Assembly: GCA_016550395.1 (NCBI GenBank)
Contig: JABXGY010000072.1
Span: 1-22,930, forward strand
Source of the DNA: an archaeon
GTDB taxonomy: Archaea; Asgardarchaeota; Hermodarchaeia; Hermodarchaeales; Hermodarchaeaceae
DNA length: 22,930 bases
Reading direction: 5' to 3'
Shown: positions 15,830-22,041 of the stretch, piece by piece
Position numbering within the stretch: position 1 is the stretch's first letter
Layout: each line of letters begins with the position of its first letter
Made by a program: the position numbers and the translations under genes
The notes under the pieces: model-generated
Databases searched by the model: none
What the model was told of the DNA's origin: nothing
Seen by the model: only the letters and a program-made list of their open reading frames with translations

Positions 15830-16300
15830 TTGTCAATAACAGTAAGACAATTCGATGAAATCCTCTCCGATGTAATTAAGAGCGAACCTGGAATTAAGAA
15901 GACAATACTTGTTGACCGAACTGGATTAACTATAGCACATGTCTCAAAATTTTCATACTATCCCGTGGATGTTGATGGTATTGGCGCGATTGCGAGTGCT
16001 GTTTTCTGTGCCAGCGAAGAACAAGGAAAAAGTCTTGATGTCGGTGACTTAACAATTGTGACATCGGAGTTTGGTGATGGAAAGATATTCGCCGCTGGTG
16101 CAGGAAAAGGTGTCCTCTGTGTTATCACGGATAAAGAAGTGAATATTGGAATGATTCGCCTAACAATGATGAAAGCTGCAGCTGAGCTTGCTAAGGTATT
16201 AGATGAATTTATGGCAGAGAAGCCAGCTGTTGCTGCTGGCAAGACTGATGCGGAGCGGGAGGAGCTTCGCGCAGCGCTGGGCGAACTCGAGAAGGGTTAA
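15830..16300 (+). CDS. Roadblock/LC7 domain protein 3 with C-terminal extension
   Basis: Roadblock domain of about 125 residues plus a 30-residue charged, probably helical tail (KTDAEREELRAALGELEKG). The fold is visible as helix FDEILSDVIKS, strand pair KKTILVDRTGLTIAHVS, helix GIGAIASAVFCASEEQGKSL, strands LTIVTSEFGDGKIFAAGAGKGVLCVITD, and helix GMIRLTMMKAAAELAKVLDEFM. TTG 15830 is the only suitable start; GGTGAAAGGG upstream gives partial SD complementarity. It is 45 bases before the small GTPase and probably co-transcribed with it, an arrangement like bacterial mglB-mglA. The C-terminal tail could contact the GTPase or another partner. Confidence 0.85.
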   Translation: MSITVRQFDEILSDVIKSEPGIKKTILVDRTGLTIAHVSKFSYYPVDVDGIGAIASAVFCASEEQGKSLDVGDLTIVTSEFGDGKIFAAGAGKGVLCVITDKEVNIGMIRLTMMKAAAELAKVLDEFMAEKPAVAAGKTDAEREELRAALGELEKG

Positions 16301-16303
16301 TAG

Positions 16304-16341
16304 GGACGGGAAAATGCAAGGTGAACAAGGAGGAACCGTCC
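16304..16341 (+). promoter_or_regulatory. Possible leader stem enclosing the SD of the GTPase gene
   Basis: GGACGG (16304-16309) can pair with CCGTCC (16336-16341), extended by one G-U pair. The 26-nt loop contains the perfect SD GGAGG (16329-16333), and the 3' arm lies between the SD and the TTG start. This could tune translation of the GTPase relative to roadblock 3. Function is inferred. Confidence 0.35.
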
Positions 16342-16345
16342 TACA

Positions 16346-16933
16346 TTGAAGAAAGACACGCAAGGCAGAATACATTTCAAGATTGTCTTCTGGGGACCTT
16401 CACTGTCTGGAAAGACCACAGCACTTCGTTGGATTTACGATAATGTAGAGGGCTTAAATAAAGGCGGATTCACCTCTGTTGCTGACCATACTGGAAGAAC
16501 ACTCTTTTTTGATTATACACCCATGCAAGCTACAGCTCAAGTAGTATTTGATGTGTATACTGTTGCAGGGCAGCGCCGACACCGTGGACAGCGAAAAGTC
16601 ATTTTGACTGGTGTAGATGGAATAATCTTTGTAGCTGATTCTTCTCCAGATCAAATGGAGGCGAACATTGAGAGTATGGCTGAGCTTCGATCATTTGTTG
16701 GAGAAGAGCTTGGACATTCAATCAGCCTAGTAGTTATGTTAAACAAGCAGGATTTACCAAATGCAATGGAAAAAACGGTTATGTTAGCAAAATTAGGACT
16801 TGGAAATGCCCCTAATTTTACCACCTGTGCTCTAACAGGTGAAAATGTTAAACGCACCTTTAGACAGGTTACTCGCGATATCTTGATGTACCATTTGTAC
16901 CCTAAGACATCTGCAAAAGCGTCTGCGAGTTAG
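16346..16933 (+). CDS. MglA/Arf-like small GTPase
   Basis: Ras-superfamily GTPase of 195 aa, probably a switch regulated by the neighbouring roadblock proteins. G1 is GPSLSGKT (17-24). Switch regions include RTLFFDYTP, as in bacterial MglA. G3 is TVAGQ (72-76) followed by RRHRGQRKVIL, close to the TVPGQ...RKLIL of MglA. G4 is NKQD in NKQDLPNAM (133-141) and G5 is TCALTGEN (160-167), both reading like Arf. No lipid-modification cysteine is present at the C-terminus (ends KASAS) and the N-terminus lacks an Arf-type myristoylated helix. TTG 16346 is the only start; an in-frame TGA lies at 16322. SD GGAGG is 12 nt away, which is long. The gene order roadblock-GTPase-roadblock supports the role. 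Confidence 0.92.
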   Translation: MKKDTQGRIHFKIVFWGPSLSGKTTALRWIYDNVEGLNKGGFTSVADHTGRTLFFDYTPMQATAQVVFDVYTVAGQRRHRGQRKVILTGVDGIIFVADSSPDQMEANIESMAELRSFVGEELGHSISLVVMLNKQDLPNAMEKTVMLAKLGLGNAPNFTTCALTGENVKRTFRQVTRDILMYHLYPKTSAKASAS

Positions 16934-16943
16934 ACCGAAATTG

Positions 16944-17324
16944 ATGATTCCCAGTTCCCCTGAAATAGACAAGATTCTACAAAGCCTTACTGAATCAGTG
17001 GATGAAATTGAGGCCGCTGTTGTTGTAGGTATAGATGGCCTGCCTATTGCAGCAAATCTTCCCGAAGAATTTGATGAAACGCTTTTATCGGCTATGAGCG
17101 CAGCATTACTCACAGTTGGAGAAAGAGCAGCATCAGACTTAGGAAAAGGGGCACTCCACCAAGTTTTTGCTCAAGGCGATTCAGGGGCCATTATCATGGT
17201 TGCTGCAGGGCCGGATTCAGTTTTAATGGTGAGTACCACAACATCATCATTGGCTGGACTTGGGCTTGTTTTCATTAATATGGAACGGGCTGCAAAAAAA
17301 ATTGCCAAAAAACTCAACAGATAA
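16944..17324 (+). CDS. Roadblock/LC7 domain protein 4
   Basis: Roadblock domain protein of 126 aa, 10 bases after the GTPase stop. It has helix PEIDKILQSLTESVDEIE, strands AAVVVGIDGLPIAANLP, helix ETLLSAMSAALLTVGERAASDLGKGAL, strands HQVFAQGDSGAIIMVAAGPDSVLMVSTT, and helix LGLVFINMERAAKKIAKKL. ATG 16944 is chosen; a TTG directly before it would add one residue. No strong SD is visible. Its VVVGIDGLPIAANL hairpin resembles roadblock 2, while the long C-terminal helix resembles roadblocks 1 and 3, so the four are diverged paralogues rather than recent copies. Confidence 0.86.
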   Translation: MIPSSPEIDKILQSLTESVDEIEAAVVVGIDGLPIAANLPEEFDETLLSAMSAALLTVGERAASDLGKGALHQVFAQGDSGAIIMVAAGPDSVLMVSTTTSSLAGLGLVFINMERAAKKIAKKLNR

Positions 17325-17345
17325 TAAATTAAAGAATTCATAAAA

Positions 17346-17360
17346 CGAAAGGTTATATAT
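17346..17360 (+). promoter_or_regulatory. BRE/TATA promoter of uppS
   Basis: CGAAA (BRE-like, 17346-17350) directly precedes GGTTATATAT. Transcription would start near 17383. GAGG at 17382-17385 lies 8 nt before the GTG of uppS, so the leader is about ten bases. Confidence 0.6.
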
Positions 17361-17393
17361 CGCTGGATTTTGGCACTATCAGAGGATTAAACA

Positions 17394-18161
17394 GTGACGA
17401 ACCTAATAGGACCGATATATCATCTGTATTCTTGGTATCTTTGGCGTCAAATTAAGGATAAACCTATGCCAACGCATGTGGGTATAATTCTTGATGGAAA
17501 CCGGAGATACGCAAAGCACACTAACCAAGAAGTCAGTGTTGGACATACAGTGGGCGCCCAACGGGTTGATGAGGTCCTCGATTGGTGTTTTGAGACTGGA
17601 ATTAAAGTTGTAACAATTTATGCTTTTTCAACAGAGAATTTTTCTCGAAAGCCAAAAGAAGTTCACCACATCATGGAGTTAGCCAAGGAACGATTTGAAA
17701 CTGTTGCGAGATCAGAAGTTGTGCATCGCCATCAAGTTAGAGTTCGAGCAATTGGTCAACTCTCTTTACTCCCGCCTCAGGTATTAGCTGCGATTAAAGA
17801 GGCAGAAAAAACTACAGCAAACTATGAAAAATTCCAGCTAAACGTGGCAATTGGCTATGGTGGACGAACAGAGATAGTTGATGCTGTTCAACGTATTGCA
17901 CAAAAAGTTCAAAGCGGAGAACTGGACCCAACCCAGATTTCAGATGACACAATTGAGAAGCATCTCTATACAGCTGGTATTGCAGACCCAGAGTTGATTA
18001 TCCGAACCTCCGGCGAAGAACGCTTATCTGGATTCCTTTTATGGCAATCAGCGTATTCTGAACTATATTTTGCCGATGTGTACTGGCCTGAAATACGGAA
18101 AATTGATTTTTGGCGTGCACTACGGACCTTTCAGCGAAGAGAACGGAGATTTGGCAACTAG
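17394..18161 (+). CDS. uppS: Cis-prenyltransferase (undecaprenyl/polyprenyl diphosphate synthase family)
   Basis: Condenses isopentenyl diphosphate onto an allylic diphosphate with cis geometry to make the polyprenol carrier used for protein glycosylation. The 255-residue protein has HVGIILDGNRRYAK (catalytic Asp34 region), IYAFSTENFSRKP, LNVAIGYGGRTEIVDA, and the diphosphate-binding block RTSGEERLSGFLLWQSAYSELYF near residues 205-227, followed by W and F/R-rich tail typical of the family. The GTG start gives the usual archaeal amphipathic N-terminal helix before PTHVG; an internal ATG (17466) would remove it. It is downstream of the roadblock cluster but has its own promoter, and is probably co-transcribed with the NYN gene. 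Confidence 0.95.
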   Translation: MTNLIGPIYHLYSWYLWRQIKDKPMPTHVGIILDGNRRYAKHTNQEVSVGHTVGAQRVDEVLDWCFETGIKVVTIYAFSTENFSRKPKEVHHIMELAKERFETVARSEVVHRHQVRVRAIGQLSLLPPQVLAAIKEAEKTTANYEKFQLNVAIGYGGRTEIVDAVQRIAQKVQSGELDPTQISDDTIEKHLYTAGIADPELIIRTSGEERLSGFLLWQSAYSELYFADVYWPEIRKIDFWRALRTFQRRERRFGN

Positions 18162-18170
18162 GAAAACGTT

Positions 18171-18200
18171 ATTCTAGCACTTCGAATGAGTGCTTAGAAT
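18171..18200 (+). promoter_or_regulatory. Hairpin between uppS and the NYN gene
   Basis: ATTCT-AGCACT pairs with AGTGCT-(T)-AGAAT, an 11-bp stem with one bulged base and a 7-nt loop. It starts 9 nt after the uppS stop and ends one base before the SD of the next gene. No T-run follows, so it is more likely a leader or processing structure than a terminator. Confidence 0.5.
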
Positions 18201-18201
18201 T

Positions 18202-18208
18202 AGGAGGT
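18202..18208 (+). promoter_or_regulatory. SD that points to the start of the NYN gene
   Basis: A perfect AGGAGGT lies 8 nt (counted from GGAGG) before ATA 18216-18218 in the NYN frame. The first ordinary start in frame, TTG 18249, is 41 nt from this SD and would delete the first conserved strand. Confidence 0.55.
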
Positions 18209-18215
18209 ATTTGAG

Positions 18216-18635
18216 ATACCACGAAAAAAAAGAAAGACAATTGCGTTATTGGTCGATAGCACTATCTCACCCTCCTTAACCACAATTCTAACTCAGCTCC
18301 GTCCATTATTGAAAGAAATTGGAGATATCAAGATTGCCAAGGTTCTACTATTACAACAACAGGCTTTGGATGTCTCAAATGAAATTTCTCAGGAAGGTTT
18401 TACACCGATAATTGTTCATACTGATTTAGATATCCATTTTTCTTTAGAAGCTATGGAACTTATCTACAACGAAAAAATCGAGGTTCTAGCACTTGCAACC
18501 GAAAACGAGAAACTATTACCATTATTTAATCGTGCAAAGGAACTCGGAAAAGAAGTCATTTTACTACTCACTACAAACAAAGTTAGTCGTGGTTTGCAGA
18601 ATGCAGCTGATTCAGTTCTTGCAATCAGTGCCTAA
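18216..18635 (+). CDS. NYN/PIN-like domain protein (TIGR00288-type) with eroded active site, probable ATA start
   Basis: Resembles the archaeal NYN-domain family (PIN-like fold; relatives are metal-dependent RNases). From ATA the N-terminus would read MPRKKRKTIALLVDS, typical of the family: a basic stretch, then the first strand with Asp14. The middle (GDIKIAKVLLLQQQA, EGFTPIIVHTDLDIHFSLEAMELIYN) and end (RAKELGKEVILLL, LQNAADSVLAIS) follow the family closely, and Asp70/Asp72 are kept. The usual GPN after the first Asp is replaced by STISP, and the third acidic cluster, normally RDADF-like, is TENEK, so RNase activity may be weak or lost. The start is deduced from the SD and from homology; TTG 18249 would truncate the fold. 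Length is 139 aa. Convergent with the coiled-coil gene, 4 nt apart. Confidence 0.72.
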   Translation: MPRKKRKTIALLVDSTISPSLTTILTQLRPLLKEIGDIKIAKVLLLQQQALDVSNEISQEGFTPIIVHTDLDIHFSLEAMELIYNEKIEVLALATENEKLLPLFNRAKELGKEVILLLTTNKVSRGLQNAADSVLAISA

Positions 18636-18639
18636 TTTT

Positions 18640-19509
18640 CTAAAGCAATCCACGTTTCATTAACAGTGAGAATTCTTCCATTGTAAGGCGTTCGCCACGC
18701 TTAAATTTTTCAAGCGCCGTTGAAGCCTTCTCTTCAAGGCGTTCTTCGAGCTCTTGAATTTTTTCTACACGCCGTCGTATGCGAAATTCGCCTATTTCCT
18801 TCCTCAACCGGCTGTTTTCTTGTCTAGCCTCAATAAACCGTCGATGAGTTTCATCCGCTTCGCGTCGTGTCTCTAAGTACCGGCGATGTGCTTCATCCGC
18901 TTGCTTTCGAAGGGAATCTACTTCAGCATACGCTTCAATCATAAGTTGATTTTCCTCTTGAGATAGGCGAGCAAACTCAAGAACTGAATTATGATGAGCA
19001 TTCATTAGGAGTCGAAGATCTTCGATTTCAGTTCGAGTTTGGGCACTTTCCTTTCTCTTTGCTGCTGCATCTTCAGCTACCTTTAGCTCTTCTTCGAGCT
19101 GAGCAATTTGTTCAATGATTTCCCGCTCATGTTTTAAATCCAAAACCTGAGTCTGCAATGACCAATCGAGTTCTCTGATTTTTCGACGAAGTACATGTGC
19201 TGGCGCAGAAGTTTTATTTTTAATTTCTTGAGCTTCTTCCTCAGTATCTTGTCGCTCATCAATCTTATCCTTAAGTTTTGAATAAATCTCGTCGCGTTTG
19301 ACTTTGAATTCAGCTACCTTATTATTATAGTCATCACGCTTTTCGCGATGTTCACGAGCCTTTGACAACCATTCAGCAACCTGTCCATTAAGCCTGTCCC
19401 TTTCCTTGACTAATTGTTGTGCTTCAGTATTTAGTTCGTCTCGTTTCTCACGCAATGTTGTCGTGAGTCGGCTTATTTCAGCAAGCCTGAGTACGGATTC
19501 CTCAGCCAC
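18640..19509 (-). CDS. Archaeal coiled-coil protein (COG1340-like)
   Basis: A 289-residue protein that is almost entirely heptad-like and charged, with several repeats of the type KRDELN/KRDDYN/KRDEIY in the first third (residues about 20-90). A break follows at SAPAHVLRRKIRELDWSLQTQVLDLKHEREIIEQI, then two further helical stretches and a short C-terminal tail (RGERLTMEEFSLLMKRGLL). The LDW-LQT block and KRDEL repeats resemble an archaeal coiled-coil family of unknown function that is sometimes mislabelled phosphoserine phosphatase; no phosphatase motif is present. GTG 19507-19509 has AAGGTGGT about 5 nt upstream. The role is unknown; such proteins may act in chromosome or cell organisation. 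Confidence 0.75.
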   Translation of the reverse strand: MAEESVLRLAEISRLTTTLREKRDELNTEAQQLVKERDRLNGQVAEWLSKAREHREKRDDYNNKVAEFKVKRDEIYSKLKDKIDERQDTEEEAQEIKNKTSAPAHVLRRKIRELDWSLQTQVLDLKHEREIIEQIAQLEEELKVAEDAAAKRKESAQTRTEIEDLRLLMNAHHNSVLEFARLSQEENQLMIEAYAEVDSLRKQADEAHRRYLETRREADETHRRFIEARQENSRLRKEIGEFRIRRRVEKIQELEERLEEKASTALEKFKRGERLTMEEFSLLMKRGLL

Positions 19510-19513
19510 TATA

Positions 19514-19538
19514 CCACCTTATTGTAGAAACCTTCTAC
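19514..19538 (-). promoter_or_regulatory. Leader hairpin and SD of the coiled-coil gene
   Basis: GTAGAA pairs with TTCTAC around a 3-nt loop (19524-19538), ending three bases before the SD-like AAGGTGG (19514-19520) on the minus strand. A TATA-like GTTTTAAAAATC at 19574-19585 would start transcription near 19553, so the hairpin opens the leader. The rest of the gap (19586-19645) has only an 8-bp palindrome at 19590-19597. Confidence 0.4.
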
Positions 19539-19645
19539 GACAGTTTGGGAAGATGAAGGGTGTATAGAAGAGGGATTTTTAAAACTAACGGAGCTCCACA
19601 ACTACCTAGTAGTAGGCCTAACAGAAATTATAGAATTTGTATAAT

Positions 19646-20353
19646 CTAAGTTGATTCCGCTTCTAAAATAATCCGAGCATCAACACATTTTGCGCCTTTT
19701 GGGTAGGCAAAGACTGGATTAAGATCGAGTTCTTTGATAACTGGATAATCGGTTACTAGTTTGGACACTTGTAGTAGGATATTCACCAAAGCTGAAGTGT
19801 CCGATGCTTCTTGTCCTCGAATGCCTGTAAGAATGGGATAGCCCTTTATTTCCTGAATCATTTCTTGAGCATCATGTTTTGTAATAGGCGCGACGCGAAA
19901 GCTGACATCTTCAAAAACTTCTACAAAAATTCCCCCAATACCAAACATTAGGGCAGGACCAAATTGTGGATCTTTTAATGCTCCAATGATTACTTCTATT
20001 CCTTTAGGTGCAAATTCTTCAACGAAAATTCCTTTTATTTTTGCATTTGGTTTGTGCTTTTGTACATTTTTCATTATTGTTTGGTAGCCAGTTCGAACTT
20101 CGTCCGCATTCTTGATATTAACAAGAACCCCATCAACATCGCTTTTATGAATAACATCACGGCTCAAAATTTTCAGAACCACAGGATAGCCAATTTGTTC
20201 TGCTGATTTTATAGCCGCATCTACTGTTTCTGCGATACTAAATTTTGTAACCGGAATTTTGTAATTCTGCATAATTGTCTTGGCTTCATTTTCTAAGAGA
20301 AATGTTCGATTTTCCGCCCGAGCTGTAGCAATGATTGCATCAACCTTTGACAT
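19646..20353 (-). CDS. acdB: ADP-forming acetyl/acyl-CoA synthetase, beta (ATP-grasp) subunit
   Basis: ATP-grasp subunit of ADP-forming acyl-CoA synthetase, which makes ATP from ADP, phosphate and acyl-CoA in archaeal fermentation. The protein begins with VDAIIATARAENRTFLLENEAK, then YPVVLKILSRDVIHKSDVDGVLVNI, where the conserved His is the phosphorylated residue of the ATP-grasp half. EEFAPKGIEVIIGALKDPQFGPALMFGIGGIFVE and the C-terminal LDLNPVFAYPKGAKCVDARI complete the family pattern. ATG 20351-20353 (235 aa) is preferred over ATG 20374 because GGTGA is 5 nt upstream. No alpha (CoA-ligase) subunit is adjacent. The usual HKSDVGGV reads DVDGV, a small deviation. Confidence 0.9.
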   Translation of the reverse strand: MSKVDAIIATARAENRTFLLENEAKTIMQNYKIPVTKFSIAETVDAAIKSAEQIGYPVVLKILSRDVIHKSDVDGVLVNIKNADEVRTGYQTIMKNVQKHKPNAKIKGIFVEEFAPKGIEVIIGALKDPQFGPALMFGIGGIFVEVFEDVSFRVAPITKHDAQEMIQEIKGYPILTGIRGQEASDTSALVNILLQVSKLVTDYPVIKELDLNPVFAYPKGAKCVDARIILEAEST

Positions 20354-20390
20354 TCGATTCACCCAGTGAGTCATACAACGAGCTAGTCTG

Positions 20391-20400
20391 GATTAAAACC
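20391..20400 (-). promoter_or_regulatory. TATA-like element of acdB
   Basis: GGTTTTAATC on the minus strand would start transcription near 20370, about 17 nt before the ATG and just before its GGTGA SD. The 63-base gap to the upstream GPN gene contains no other feature. Confidence 0.4.
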
Positions 20401-20416
20401 TTTTAGTAAAACGAAA

Positions 20417-21184
20417 TTATCGAAAGATTTCAAATCCTTCGCCACTGGTTAGGGTATTCGAAATGTGGGAAAAGAGCAATTCTAAGGTCTCATCCTTCAG
20501 AGCTGATATTGGCACAATATCTAACCCCGAGAACAATCGTTGGATGGATTTGTACAACTCAGTTGAAAGTTCAATTTGTAATTCACTTCGCAAAGTATTC
20601 AAATCATAAATTAACTGGTCAGGGTCATCGAGCCACAATTCCAATTGCTCTCGCTCTTCGTCATTAAGCAAATCTGACCTTGATAAGATGTTAATTTGTG
20701 GTAACTGAAATCGTACTAAGACTGATGCGGAAAGAAGAAGAGAGGAAACTAAACCAGCGGGATTTTTGCCTAATGCCGCATCAACCAAATAGACAATCAT
20801 TTTACTTTCTCCTGCCAAACTTGAAACGATTATTGGTCCTGTATTTCTGAAGGCAAATAACTCAATCTGACCTGGAGCATCAAGTAATAGAAAATCAACT
20901 CCGAGTTCGTTGATTTCCTCAATGAGTGTCTCAATACGAGTGCTTATGAGATCAATGGCCGCTACAAGCCCACCATTGGGTCCAAGGTTATATTTTTCCA
21001 TAATTCCTTGGAGGGAGACAAAGTCACGCACATCGATATCAGGTCCGTAGGGAAGATGTAATACACCAGGATCCAGATTCACTGTTCCAACACTCACCTT
21101 CGCGTTTCTAAGCCAATTAGCAAAAGTATGGGTTAATGTTGATTTTCCAGATCCGGCTGTACCAACAAAGTAAAGCGCATGCAA
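20417..21184 (-). CDS. GPN-loop GTPase
   Basis: Dimeric GTPase of the GPN family; eukaryotic paralogues (GPN1-3) help assemble and import RNA polymerase II, and the archaeal role is less clear. Walker A is GTAGSGKST (8-16). The defining Gly-Pro-Asn is in LGPNGGLV (67-74), which completes the partner's active site. The G3 region is LLLDAPGQIELF (100-110) and the base-contacting segment is LSRSDLL; the PISALKD stretch is G5-like. The 255-residue length is typical. TTG 21182-21184 is the start, with AGGTG about 11 nt upstream inside the end of the preceding gene. It follows the HTH regulator by 15 bases on the same strand, suggesting an operon. Confidence 0.93.
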   Translation of the reverse strand: MHALYFVGTAGSGKSTLTHTFANWLRNAKVSVGTVNLDPGVLHLPYGPDIDVRDFVSLQGIMEKYNLGPNGGLVAAIDLISTRIETLIEEINELGVDFLLLDAPGQIELFAFRNTGPIIVSSLAGESKMIVYLVDAALGKNPAGLVSSLLLSASVLVRFQLPQINILSRSDLLNDEEREQLELWLDDPDQLIYDLNTLRSELQIELSTELYKSIQRLFSGLDIVPISALKDETLELLFSHISNTLTSGEGFEIFR

Positions 21185-21199
21185 TGTTTCAGAAACACC

Positions 21200-21940
21200 T
21201 CAGATGGAAAACTTCCTTAACTTTTTAACCAACTCACTTGTTTCCCTTATTGTAGACAAGTACAAGGGGATTTTTTCAACTTCTGCAATTTTGCAGGCAA
21301 CTGGATCAACCTTTTTGGGACCATGAAGGATGATAACCGATGGTCGAACAGCAGAACCTAGACCTATTTGCGATGTTCGAATTGCCACCATAGGCGACCG
21401 CCCTGTGCTAACTCGCGTGAAAATTGCGGCGCGATTAGGAGTTGCACCATATAATTTGAGCATCTGTTCAGGTGTGAGTTGCAGAATTACTCGAAGACTA
21501 TCAATAGTGGTATATCCAAAGATTTCACGGTTTTGAATCACGTCTTTGACGATGGTTTTGCACTCTAAATAATCTGTTAATTTTTTCGCTAGAATCGCTG
21601 AAGGGAACTCGCGAATATCAAGTAATATATCAGAGGGAATATCCTGACCTATGAGCCGAATAAAAGCTTGGACTATCTGCCCACCACGACTTTCATCAAT
21701 CGTAATGATGCTTTCAGCAAATTTCCGTATGGTTTCAACTCGTGGTGATTTTCTTCTTCCACTTTCATAATCACTAATAACAGAAGGAGAAATACCCAAA
21801 TGCCTAGCGAGGTCATGTTGGGCTACATTAAATTGCTCACGCCATTTCCGCATCACACGACCAGGATTTTCAGCAAGAGTAATTTCGCCTGCGATGGTCT
21901 TAAGTAGATTAACTCGGGCAATTTGATCAGATGCTTCCAT
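21200..21940 (-). CDS. Archaeal HTH transcriptional regulator (COG1709-like)
   Basis: Predicted DNA-binding regulator of 246 aa. An N-terminal helix (LLKTIAGEITLAENPGRVMRKWREQF) leads into a Cro/C1-type HTH at about residues 40-75 (VAQHDLARHLGISPSVISDYESGRRKSP). The C-terminal half (GYTTIDSLRVILQLTPEQMLKLYGATPNRAAIFTRVSTGRSPMVAI and ILHGPKKVDPVACKIAEVEKIPLYLST) looks like a small ligand-binding or sensory domain conserved in this archaeal family; its ligand is unknown. ATG 21940 is 101 bases from the divergent lipid-enzyme start chosen here. It could regulate itself and its divergent neighbour. Confidence 0.85.
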   Translation of the reverse strand: MEASDQIARVNLLKTIAGEITLAENPGRVMRKWREQFNVAQHDLARHLGISPSVISDYESGRRKSPRVETIRKFAESIITIDESRGGQIVQAFIRLIGQDIPSDILLDIREFPSAILAKKLTDYLECKTIVKDVIQNREIFGYTTIDSLRVILQLTPEQMLKLYGATPNRAAIFTRVSTGRSPMVAIRTSQIGLGSAVRPSVIILHGPKKVDPVACKIAEVEKIPLYLSTIRETSELVKKLRKFSI

Positions 21941-21987
21941 AAAGACCCTACCATAATTTAAGAATCTAAATGGATAACCTCCACCGA

Positions 21988-21997
21988 GTATTTATAG
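21988..21997 (+). promoter_or_regulatory. TATA box of the lipid-kinase-like gene, possibly shared with the divergent regulator
   Basis: GTATTTATAG predicts a plus-strand start near 22019, shortly before GGGAG (22028-22032) and ATG 22042. Read on the other strand the same bases give CTATAAATAC, a good TATA box facing the regulator gene, though 50 bases from its ATG. Confidence 0.45.
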
Positions 21998-22041
21998 GTA
22001 AAAGTACAAGACCGCTGGGTCCTAAACGGGAGCGAATATCA

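Noticed and set aside
18249..18251. TTG as the start of the NYN gene
   Set aside because: It would remove the first conserved beta strand and has no SD nearby, while a perfect SD lies further upstream.
21970..22041. Upstream ATG of the lipid-kinase-like gene
   Set aside because: It lies before the predicted transcription start and lacks an SD; ATG 22042 has GGGAG at 9 nt and suits the first membrane helix.
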